DNA of 64,000 nucleotides from Sipunculus nudus (lineage: Eukaryota > Annelida > Sipuncula > Golfingiida > Sipunculidae). Below the pieces are notes generated by a model. That model searched no databases and was not told where the DNA came from. It was given only the letters and a program-made list of their open reading frames with translations. Both the position numbers and the translations under genes were made by a program. Shown piece after piece: positions 23,205-34,800 of the stretch; positions within the stretch are counted from its first letter, which is position 1, and each line of letters begins with the position of its first letter. The DNA lies in NCBI GenBank assembly GCA_026874595.1, contig CM049317.1:61287618-61351617 (forward strand), written 5' to 3'.

Positions 23205-23565
23205 ATTTCATTATATGAAAAGCTCTTCTGACGCCTCTGTGAGTCTTTGACGGATGTGGGCGCTTGTTTACTACAAGCTGTAAGAAAACATAGCAATGTT
23301 GGGCGTACCTAAAAACCGTTTACCTAAGGGGTTTGGTTGCAAATGTAAGGAATTTGGAAGGCGACTACTTGCAAAACGCCCTTTGCATAACTCTGGTTCG
23401 TCAGATCTGCCGCCAGGTGTCCTTGTTGAATGTGTTTCGATTATTTCGACGGGCCCAAACATGTTAAAAAACATGGTTATCAACAAAACGAACAGCCCGT
23501 GTGCGATAGGATCAGAGTTTCCTGGTCTTTAAAAAAAAAAGGTTCGAAGGATTATCTTATTATCC
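23205..23565 (+). repeat. Dispersed repeat family R1, copy 1
   Basis: Landmarks shared with 34420-35120 and 61775-62140: GACGGATGT, ACAAGCTGT plus AAACA, TGCAAAACGCC, CTTGTTGAATGT, CGGGCCCAAACATGTT, CCTGTGTGC(A/G) and a terminal AAGGATTATCTT. It is about 350 bp, non-coding and of unknown class. Confidence 0.6.
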
Positions 23566-23816
23566 TTCTGCATTAGATATTGGAATAGGCTTCTTTAAGC
23601 AAAACGTCCTGGGATAAGAAAGCATTATTTCTGTTTTATTATAAAGGATGATAACTTCTCCTTTGGTGGGTCTCTCACACTTATTTTGAACAAAAGTGTG
23701 TACATCCGAGCAATGCAAGAGGCATTAAGTGGATATGTAGTAGTAGTGTCTGTGTGTAGCGCGTGTGCTCGATACCACAGAGACGAGACTTTGATTCCAC
23801 GCAGAAGGATAATAAT

Positions 23817-24200
23817 ATAGCCTTTACAAACTCTATTGAAATATAGACTTGGTGCCTTTTGATGGAAGTACTGTCCGTTTCCATGGCAACTAAATAACGA
23901 AACCTGTTTAATAATCAAGTTTAACCTGCTGACAAGGTGAGATTCAGGCGGATCCATATATCTCTGTGGTGGGGCCTTAATACAACAAAGAAGAAGGACT
24001 CCGTCAGGTGTTCATTAACATCGTGTTGTGCTTGCGATCATTTTTTGTGGCAGGCATCGTAACGAATGTTTCCAGCATCCGATAATGCAGACAGACAGGC
24101 GTTAGCATGAAGAAAGGTACGTGGTGGTGGTTAGGTACACCTGTCCACGGATTTATTACTGTTAAGCAAAGAAAAAAAATACTTTTGTTATTCAGGCCTA
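23817..24200 (+). repeat. Diverged tandem duplication, copy A (first part)
   Basis: Matches 25232-25560 closely through AGCCTTTACAAACT, ATTCAGGCGGAT, GAAGAAGGACTCCGTCAGGT, GTGGCAGGCATCGTAACGAA, TAATGCAGACAGACAG and ACCTGTCCACGGATTTA. Copy A then carries about 780 bp (24201-24983) absent from copy B before homology resumes. Confidence 0.75.
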
Positions 24201-24983
24201 GAGAGTGAACAGTACGTTATACCTCTCTCTGTGCTCGTGTGGGGAGTCTGAACAGGAGGTTATTCTGAATAATAATCTTATAATATTATAAGGCGTCGAG
24301 TCTGGAATGTTAAGCGTTTACAGAGATGTAAGAACATTTCGTATGCTATTAGTAAATAGGAGCTATTCGCCCGAGAACTAGGGTTTCTTTTCAAAAGATA
24401 TATAATCATTTTCTCTCCAAGAGCTCTGCGGATGTTATTGTCAGTGATGAAATAAACATCACTGAAACATTCCTGAGACTTACAGGGTTTCCATGAAATT
24501 ATTTGAAGCCAGGAATTATGGGATGAGGACTAACAGAAAGCAATGTCTGTCAGGACCATGCGTTTCAAGACCATGAACGATATCAACCGTCCAGAGACAA
24601 GGCTGGCTGATCAAACGCGTAGACGAAGACATTAAACCAAGGCAGAAAGACAGAATCAAAGATCAAGCGTCTGGAATAATGATGTACTGAAGTCAGGGAT
24701 TGTGAAAACATGACATAAAAGAAGGGTTCCTAGAACAAGACAGACACCAAGCTTCGAGAGACCAATACCTAAGCAAAGGTTTCTCTGACGTGAATTGAAA
24801 CCATTGATTCCTAAAAACAAGACAACGCCCTTAGAACAAGGCGGAGGCCATGGATTAGCAAGAGTGCAAGACCGAGACAAGGAATCACAGAGCAGGATAA
24901 ACGTTCTAAGGCCTCCCTGGCTAATGTTTCCCGACACCATGACCAAAAATAAGATTATGAATTCTGATTAAAGTATATATTTG
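24201..24983. other. Segment present in copy A only
   Basis: This segment interrupts the duplication and has no counterpart in copy B. It is either an insertion into A or a deletion from B. I see no terminal repeats, target-site duplication or coding sequence that would decide between these. Confidence 0.45.
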
Positions 24984-25200
24984 AAATTCATGTATCCATG
25001 CTTCAAAGTCCTACGGACACATACATATAACAACACGCACATAATGGGTTATGTATAAAAGGTAAACAACACCCTTGCGTCATTTCTGTAACATAGAAAA
25101 TGACATCATAGATCAGTGGCTCACGTTCTTAATTATTTATTTGCTTTTGTTTTTTGGGATAAAAAACATTTTTCCCAAAATTACTCGTATTAACCACAAA
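24984..25200 (+). repeat. Diverged tandem duplication, copy A (second part)
   Basis: Matches 25565-25785: ATTCATG then CCATGC, CAAAGTCCT(A/G)CGGACAC, CACATAATG, AAATGACATCATAGATC and an AT-rich tail. Confidence 0.7.
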
Positions 25201-25231
25201 GTTAAGATTGTAATAGAAATGATAATAAAAT

Positions 25232-25785
25232 AGCCTTTACAAACTGGATTGAAATCTGAATCTCAGTTAAATAACGATACCTGTATTATAACCAAGTATA
25301 ACCAGTTGATAAGGTTGGATTCAGGCGGATTCATATACCACTGTGGTTGAAGAAGGACTCCGTCAGGTCTTCAATAACATAGGGCTGTGCCTGCGATAAT
25401 TTTTGTGGCAGGCATCGTAACGAATGTTCCCAGCAGCCCATAATGCAGACAGACAGATGTTATCTTGAAGAACGGTACGTGGTGGTGTTTAAGTCCAGGT
25501 CCACCTGTCCACGGATTTAGTACTGTTAGACAAACAAAAATAAAATGCTTCCGTTATCCTGGCCTTCATTGAATATTCATGAAACCATGCGCCAAAGTCC
25601 TGCGGACACGCTTACAACATCACACACATAATGTATATTAAGGAACAAATGCCCTTGCCGTCCCTTCTCTAACACGGAAATGACATCATAGATCGATTGC
25701 AAACTGTTTTTAATTATTAATCATACTTAAAACAAATTAATTGCTTATGGTTGTTGGAATAAACAGCATTTCTCTATAATGACTA
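25232..25785 (+). repeat. Diverged tandem duplication, copy B
   Basis: Contiguous counterpart of 23817-24200 plus 24984-25200, in the same orientation about 1.4 kb downstream. Confidence 0.75.
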
Positions 25786-26925
25786 TGTTTTAGTGTGTAT
25801 GTGTAAAATCCTCACAAACAAAACTGGCCGAAATGCTAACCAAGGCTGAGTTAAGATTTTAACAGAAAATCGGGGCATAACTTCTGTATATTACATGAAG
25901 CATGGTCTTAGGGCATGCAGCTATTGCTAAAAGTCAAACACTGCTCGGGTGGGCTAGGAATCTGTATCTCGCAACGGGGGAAGTCTCTGAACAAATTGTT
26001 TCGGTATGCCATAGTGTTCTCTAACAATATTAGGATCGACATTTCAAGGCATAGGTCTCGAGTAGATGGCTTCTCTTGTCCTTCAGTTGCATGTCTGAAC
26101 CGGTTTCTGGTATAGCTGAAAGCTAGGCTGTTGATTAATAGGCTAATAAACAGGTAGAGACAGGGATTGTCATAGTTTATTTTTAAGACGCTACTCAATT
26201 TATCTCATGATTGCAGACAGTTTTTAGAGAGTTTTTTTAAAACAAATTTTTATAAAAGTCCAAGGTCTTTGAAAATTGGGATATGTATTGCTGTGCTGGT
26301 TCTTAAGCTGACAGCCCGCTGTGGACCTGAGAAAGCATTAATATTTTATGGCGGGATGAGCGTTGTAATTGGTCTCAGTGAAAAACAAAAGCATGCACCT
26401 GTCGGCGTATAGAGAATATAACATATGGGTTGCAGCCACCAGACCCCTGCGAAACTAATAATAGAACCGACATTGGCTCTGTTTGTTCACCCCTCGCGGC
26501 AGCATATCGCTGCGGCAGCGTAGATGCGGAACTGTATTTACATGGCTGATCATTTCTGCCTTCAAATAATGTATTCTTCGCGTCATATAAGTCGTCATTA
26601 TCCTGATACCTCCACGCATTTAACTAGTTTCTGTTTTTTTTGGTAGTATGTAAAAGTTCGTGTTGATTGAAATTATAGCACTTTATTTTTGCTTTACTAA
26701 GCAGGCATGAATTGTACCTTGGCTTCATTGTATATCAGTGATTCCCGTACATCACTTTTGTCGCATGATATGCTTTCTCAAAATCTCCTCAACCAAACCT
26801 TAAAACTGATTTTCAACAATCTCTTAGGCAGTTGGTAGTCCGAAAAGAAAACATACGATCAGATTTATTATTAACATATTCCAGATAAGAATTTTTACAG
26901 ATTGTGAAGTAACACACATACACAC
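25786..26925. other. Gene-free spacer
   Basis: No coding exon, RNA gene or clear repeat was recognised. Confidence 0.35.
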
Positions 26926-27058
26926 ATATATATAAATATATAATATGATAAAGTTATATATATATAATATTGCAAAGATATATATATATATATATATATT
27001 ATTTTAAAGTTATTTATGTATAATATTGTAAAGAATATATATATATATACACTGTACA

Positions 27059-27130
<72 letters not shown>

Positions 27131-27276
27131 CTTTTTTAATGTGTACAATTGTAGTATATTGTAGTATATATATATAATATTGCAAAGATATATATATATA
27201 TATATTATTTTAAAGTTATTTATGTATAATATTGTAAAGAATATATATATATATATATATATATATACACTGTACA

Positions 27277-27311
<35 letters not shown>

Positions 27312-27325
27312 CTTTATTAATGTGT
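26926..27325 (+). repeat. Complex TA-rich satellite, locally duplicated
   Basis: TA runs alternate with ATAATATTGCAAAGATATA, TTATTTTAAAGTTATTTATG and TACACTGTACAATA. The set at about 26955-27150 is repeated at about 27170-27325, so a unit of about 210 bp has been tandemly duplicated. Confidence 0.85.
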
Positions 27326-27539
27326 ACAATTGTAGTGCACCACCTAAAGTTCTTTTTGTCAATAATATACTTTCCTGTAATAGTGACAATCACAAATTTC
27401 TAGTAACATGTTCTTGGGTAAACTTCTGACGAGTAAATAATTAGGCAATACTATACACCAACTTTTTCAATATCCGATTGTATAATTGAACGGTTTCTAA
27501 AGAAAAATGTAAACTGGATGACAGGATTGATTGCGGTGC

Positions 27540-27625
27540 GTTTTCTTCCCTTAAAAATTGAGGGGGACCCCTCCCCCCCCCCCCCCCCCGATACAGACCA
27601 ATGGCAGATCCCCTTTTACTTCCAA
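27540..27625 (-). mobile_element. Fragment resembling the G-rich GGATCC element family
   Basis: A C run (27572-27589) next to GATACAGACCAATGGCAGATCC resembles the reversed end of the MITE-like family at 7249-7410. Only one end is visible. Confidence 0.3.
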
Positions 27626-28302
27626 GGAGATGGTCTACCGGTGAGCATTGAAATCGGATCTTGAGCATATGCATTATACAGTCTTGACATTGCTATGATG
27701 TGTCATAGCTGACAGCTCACTGAGAGCTGGGATGGCACATGCAAAATAATAATAATCGAAACAAGTCAAGTCGGAGGTTATGAATCGATTACAATTTAAT
27801 CGATTAATTGGAATTCTATGCATCGATTACCAAAATGCATATTATATATCCAACATACGTGCTTAATGTTGTTCAAAAGTGTAATTTGGATGTGATAAAT
27901 TCCAATGCCGTGATATTTTTTTTATAATCAAAATGCATTAATTTTTGCCCTGAGGTGGATTCAACCAGTACAAGTAGAGCCAATTTGTGATGCTTAATTT
28001 GGGCTGGTTAAAATTAAGAAAATTCAGTCCTTAATATTATCTTGATTCGCCATTTTTTAATATATCTATACAAGTATATATAATACGTAAATATATGTAG
28101 TACAAGTTTTGTATTTTAGCGAAACTCAAAAGGGTGATCAGTATTTGTCTATAACCTAATGGGTATTTAATACTAGAATTAACAAGGACGCTTACACGGA
28201 CCGAGGGTTTTTTCACGTGCCTTTAGAAATTATGGAAAGTAGACAAGCTAGGTCTGTTTAAGTTTATGTAATATAACTTTCAGACAGAGAGGTGGTTAAA
28301 AG

Positions 28303-28432
28303 ATGGTGGCGAGGAGCATCCCGTGGATCATGGGCCTGGGCGCCCTCCTGGCTGGGTTTCGTCTCTGGGGTACAGATGTGATAGAACAGGTCATCAAGCG
28401 CGACCTCCAGGACAGATATGACATCATTATAG
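28303..28432 (+). CDS. GMC coding exon 1
   Basis: Acceptor AACTTTCAG ends at 28283, so 28284-28302 is 5' untranslated and at least one more upstream exon exists. ATG at 28303; the exon encodes the hydrophobic N-terminus and RYDIII. It ends ATAG|GTCAGT, phase 1. Confidence 0.9.
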
Positions 28433-28823
28433 GTCAGTCCCCATAAAAATATTCCTTGGTTTGAGGCAAAAAAAGGGTATGGTTCTCAGGCACTTTTTTT
28501 CTGAATTCAGTGCGGGCGGGGGGTATTTTATTTTTTTACTTTTTTGTATTTTTCGATAAAAATGTCATATGATCAGGGAAAAGCATGAAAATAACAAATT
28601 TGTTTGCTAAACAGGTAAAAGCACTACATAAATTGTATTATTTATCTTCTTGAAAGATAAAAATAAAAATAAAATGTTTGATGCGGTGGGTCAAAATTGA
28701 CGCGGGCGGTGCCTTTGATTTTTTTTTTGCCTAACGGTCTCATATAAAAAGTAAAAATTGTTAACATTTTTCAATAAAAAATAAAATATATTGTCATCAC
28801 CAACTCTGTAGTTTAAAGGTTCA

Positions 28824-28874
<51 letters not shown>

Positions 28875-31800
28875 TTATATGATATATATGATATGGTTTG
28901 TGAAATTACATGCTTTGTGCTTTCACCAAATATCAAGGAAATTCAAATGATTACATTATAAATAATTACAAAATGGCATTTTGTTATAAAATGTTACATT
29001 ACCATTATTTTCTTGTATAATATAACACAAATGCATCAGATGTATGGCTTATATAGGGAACAAGAACACTTGAACATTAACTTTTCTTCTGGTTTGTAGT
29101 TGGTGCAGGGACATCAGGTGCAGTGTTGGCAACCCGCCTCTCAGACGATGTAAACTTAGATGTAAGTATGCTTCATATATACAGTGAAACCTGTGTAATG
29201 CGACCACCCGTGAGACTGGCCAAAAGTATTCTTAATTCACAGGTGTTCTCATTAGAACGTGTGCACCAATTCTTCACTGAAGGAACATTTTAATTGACAG
29301 GTGGTCTTATTAGACAGGTGCTCTTTGATACATGTTCCACTGTACTTCAGTGTAGCGCCGGAATTTATCTTAGCCACAAAACCATTAGCAGTTAGCGCCT
29401 TCTTGACTGGTTTGACATTGCAAAAACCTAGCAGCCTTCAGGTGAAGGTTCGTGTCATCCTTCAACAAACATATTCTTATTATTGCCTTCCTAGGCCTTT
29501 TAGGCGCCATCTGGTGGTGTAACCTACAACGCACAGTAATGCGTACAAAAACGGCTTATTGTTTGCGAGCAGATGAGCAAACAAGAACATGTTCGCAGAC
29601 CGACAACACGCCCTATTAAATATTTAGTCTCTGCATTATGCACTTTACATGCGTAAGAGAAAGTCCTATAAAAAACTTAATATATTTACACAGTTTGTTA
29701 CAAATCAGTATTAAATACCGACAGCAGTTTCGTGTGCCTTATACATGGTACCCATAAGCGCTGTTTTAATAAGGACTCGTTATAAATCAAGGAGATGCCT
29801 GTTCGCAGCTGCTTCTGTCTCTTACCATTCCAGTAAGACAGTGAATTGTAATCATGGGCTTGGCGAACTTGATATTATTTAGTTTGGCTTTCCGTGTCCC
29901 TGTGCACGTATATAAAAGTTTCTTATTTAGCAGACTATATCCAGAAATTTCAAAACCCCTCTCCCTATTAGAGTCGGGAGTATTTTTTTTAACAGGGTGC
30001 ACTCATACAATAATGGAACATTCAGAACACTGGGCAAAGCATTTATTTTTCAGTGAACTGGAATATCGCTCAAAGACAAACGCAAACAGTTTAACATATC
30101 ATAACCTGATTTTTGTCCCTTAAGTACAAATCTTTGTCATGTCGCGTCAACCACTTGAGAGATAACTACGTTCAGGGTCACAAATACAGCAGGGGCAGAT
30201 ACAGGAATTAAGAAAGGGGGGGGGGCTCACGTTTGCCGAGGGGGGAAGGATTTGGAGGGGGGATGGGAGGTGCTGTAGCCTACCCTCCCAGATGTAGACA
30301 TTTTTTGAAAACTAAGGTTGTAATCGTGCAATCTGGGGTAGCTTAAATGCATTATAAAGCAAAACATACATTGTTACCGGAAGCGTGACGGTGTACTATA
30401 AGTATTTTCCCCAGATTGTTTTGGTTAGGTCGATAAAAAGGGGGGTGCGCAGACGGCGCAGACGGCGCATCCCCCCCCCCCCAAAAAAAAATAAATCGCT
30501 CACTGTGCAGTGCTATTGCTCTGTATTAGTCAATAGGTGTCATTTCTTCATTGTTTAACAAATCTTGTTTGTACTTTCTCCTGTTCATTTGACAAGTATC
30601 ATTAATGTAAAAACACCTTATGACAAAGCACATGTTCTCTGCGTCGTACGGGGGGCATCGACAATAATATTATAATTCATGATCTTTCGGATGCCGCCCT
30701 GTAACAGATTAATGCGATTGGGTAGATTATAAAACTCACTAAAACCCTTTTTTTATCTGCCGCAACAAACTAGTCATAGCTAAAACAACACCGTTTTTTT
30801 ATGTCGTTTTAAAAAAAAATTATATGACGTATGAAACTTCATTGAGCACTGTTCAGTTTTATGAAGTTTATTTGCCTATACTGTACAGGTCAAACCTGAT
30901 AAAGACAGTATTGGATTTAATAGCTTTACGGTAAGAATGTTACAGATTTATGTTCATATTCAAACTATTTTATTCACTGCAGGTTCATGCAAACGTTATC
31001 GACCGCAACCCACATACAAAGTGACACTTATATGCAAACTTCGCATTATCAAAACCCGCTTATATGCACTCAAAATGCAAAACCATTTTCTGTATCACTC
31101 AGTTTTGAATACTTCGCCACTTCGATGAGACATTTTTTTGCAGCAAACTGTACATTTGTAATTCATGTGATTGAAGCAACACTCAGTGAACTCTGCTCCG
31201 GATATTTTAGATTTTGCTCCTGGAGGCCGGCGGAGACCCGACCGACCATCCAGATGCTGACATTCCGATCTTTGCCGACCACATGCGAGGTACTGAGTAC
31301 GACTGGCAGTACCAAACAGTCCCGCAGAGGCACGCATGTAAGGCCCACAAAGATCAAGTGAGTACACGTGAATATTGCTCAGGCTGACCACGTATTTATA
31401 ATGTTGGTCGTCTTATATGCGGGGAATTACTGTACAAAGTATGACACCTTCAGGTAACTGCAGATGGTCGTATTTAAGGTTATTACGGTGTTAAGTACAC
31501 ATACCTACACATGACCAAGACTGTCGTATTACCGGAATTTTCTGTATTCTCATTCACTATATCAGGATTAATTTTCCATTAGTTGAAACCTCCTTATGCT
31601 GCCATTTTCTTTTATGAACTTTTCGAAAGGCGTTATGATTTAATTATCTTAGAGAGTTTTGTATTTGTTACTGAATCGCGTCATAAATTTGAGCAACTAT
31701 TTGTCTCTCATATTATATAATTGTTCTGGAAATAACAATTTATAATAAAATTATCTGCCATTTTAATAAAAGTAATAACAATGATTATTTTTAAAATTAG

Positions 31801-34800
31801 TTACATAGAAATTAGGTTTTAGATTTTAATTCTTATATTTTAGGTGCATATATTTATATGGTAAAGTACATTTTTACGTAATGTAAATTTCCAGACAGAA
31901 TTGGTATATACATTCATAATCGTCTAATTTTTCAAGGTCAGCGTCTGGGCGAACGGTAAAGGGTTAGGCGGCAGCAGCTTACTGAATTATATGTTGTACT
32001 TGCGCGGCAGTCGCCATGACTACGACGAGTGGGCCATGGCTGGCGCTCACAACTGGGCTTACAAGGATGTGCTTCCATATTTCATCAAGTCTGAGGATAA
32101 CCGTAATCCTAAATTCGTAAGGACAGGTAAAGTACACAGATATATATGGTTATTAGTTGTCTAAAATGTGGTACTTATAAAATCCTTAATCCGATTGCAA
32201 AATTGTCTCTTCCTTTTTTTCATTCCTTACAGCATCTTCTTTCTGTATGTAGTCAACTGATTAGGTCTGTTATTATTTCCTTTCCATTCACTTTACAGAA
32301 GTTTCTTGTTTTGGATTAACACTATGTTTAATGTTCAGATTATAATGCTTATTAAATCATTTATATTATTAAATTTACATACTTTATATTACAATCATTA
32401 TCATCATTTTAATGCTGTAGAAATAACAGTTATCGGAACATTACCTGTTTCATATGCATTTCATGCTTATTCTCGTAAATATCTGATGCAATGATATAAC
32501 CGATTTTTTAAAATAAGTTTTAGTATTTAAATGTTTCATATCACCCCTACACGATAGTGAGTGCCAAGCTTAATCCGACATTATTTAAATAGTTATCCTT
32601 TCGATATTACACGGAATTTCATAGTTGTTTTCGTGAATTCACTGTATGCAGAACTTTTTTTTATTTATAGTTTTCCACGGGTATGGAGGTAAAATGACAA
32701 TCAAAGATGTAAATCTATCACCCACGGCAAAGATCGCAGAGTCTGCCTTCCAAGAAATGAATGTTAAAAAGAGAGACATTAACGGCAAGACCCAATTTGG
32801 TAAGTTAAGTTTTATTATAACAAATTAACCATCCCTGTAGCACATAGCACACCGGTAAGGTTAGATACAAAATGTAAATGTTTCCGTAATTGATATTAAC
32901 TTAGTGTGGTAATTCTAGAAAATACCTGCAATAGATTGGACAACCTAATGATCGGTGTTTCGGGTAAAAGAGGTAAAAGGTGTCACCAGGTTTTACTTGA
33001 GTCCAGCCATTATATGGATTTCGGAGCCTGTTTTTGATGATAAGAGATCAGTGGTATTTCTAAAGTTAAAGCGCAGCCAAACAACTATTCGGATATTTGA
33101 GGAGTGTATGTATTAAGTGTATATGATGATAAATAACGCTGTTTTTCTTAGATATTCCCTTAACCAGGATGCTGATAATTGCAGCTCTATTGTTTTACGG
33201 TAATATAGGATTGACTGTGATGAAATAATGGCTTCAATACCAGCCGAATATTCGGGGCTTTACAGTACGTACTGAATACAAATAGGAGGGTCCCTGGTAC
33301 ATCTTGGGTTTTGCTTTTTCAGAATAAATAATAGACTAATGATTAAAGGATATTGAAGATTTTATTATAATTGGACCTCCATCTGTGTAATCGGATTTTC
33401 TGTACTTTACAAGTATCCTGCAAGTTATTGAGTTACGTCATTTTCAGGGTTTTACTACAGTCAGGCCACCATCCGTAGTGGTAGACGCTGGTGCTCTCAC
33501 CGTGCCTTCCTCTCTCACGTCATGCACAGAGACAACCTCCGGGTGGAGACTCACGCTATCGCTCAGAAGGTAAGACCAACTAAAACCACCAGGTGGCGCG
33601 CCACAAAGCTTTCCACTTCAGTCGCTTATACACGTCACGGGCGCCTTATGCAAATTTTATTCTTTATCCCTGTAGTCCAATTTTAACTGTTCAAGGTTCG
33701 GAGGTATGATGTTGATGATAATAATAATAATAATAATAAAATCATTATTATTATTATTATTGGTGGTGGTGGTGGTGTTGTTGCTGTAATAATAAAATAT
33801 TATAATGTTAATATGATAAAAAAAAAAACAAAAAAAAAACAAAAAAAAACAAATAGAATTGAAAAAAAGTAATGGCAGACCGAGCTAGGTTAATATTGAA
33901 GCAGGGATGACCAACAAGATCTATTAAATTTCGTTATGACGGGGGTATGTGGGGTTGCGGGGTGTATTGACAGTCAGAGATTGTGGCGTTCTTGACACCT
34001 TGGCCATGTTGCTTAAGTATAAACAGAATACAACAGAAAGTATATTGTAATAAACAACAAGCTGGCCGCCTTGTTATAGAGGTCAGCAGGAAATCGAGTG
34101 TGAGGAGTTCACGCAAATGTACTGTATACTTAACCAGCCACCAAATGTATCGACGGATGTTGTGAGGGAAGCACGCGCCCGGCATTTCAGTTGATAGATC
34201 ACATGACCGCCCAAGTAACACCTCAACCAGGAACTGTTGGTTTTCTGGTTCTGCACCTGGCTGTAATTGGTCTGGTGGCTGGACGTTTTACACTCGCTAA
34301 ACACATGGTGATTAGTGCAGGCGGCTGCTCTGACTGCAGCACGGAGACTACGGCATGTTAACCCGGCTTGGACCGGCTTAGACCAGCCTCTCGATCTGTT
34401 GTCTATTCACCTACCTCTTGATAAAGAATTGATGTGATTTCTGGCTTCCACTGTGTATATGAAATTGCTTATCAACAACATGTTTGTGAACACAGCATTG
34501 TTGACAAATGGAAACAACATGTAATCTAAGGTGGCAGGTTGCAGAAATGTGGAGGTTAATGGTCAATTGTTGCAAAACGCCATTTGCAAAGCTCTGGCTT
34601 CAATGACTTGCTACCAGATGCCCTTGTTGAATTTTTTTCTATTATTTTGGCGGGCTTCCACATAATATAAACATGTTGATATAAAAAAAACAAAGAGCCT
34701 GTGTGCAGTGATATTCACGTTTTCTGGCCTATTTTTATAAAAGCTCCAAGGGATTACTTTTAGTTTATAAAGGTAAGATAGGTGAATGGGCCCCTTTAAA

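Noticed and set aside
26895-27185. 96-codon Ile/Tyr-rich frame
   Set aside because: Translation of (TA)n repeats.
31095-31391. Minus-strand 98-codon frame
   Set aside because: Antisense shadow of GMC exon 3.
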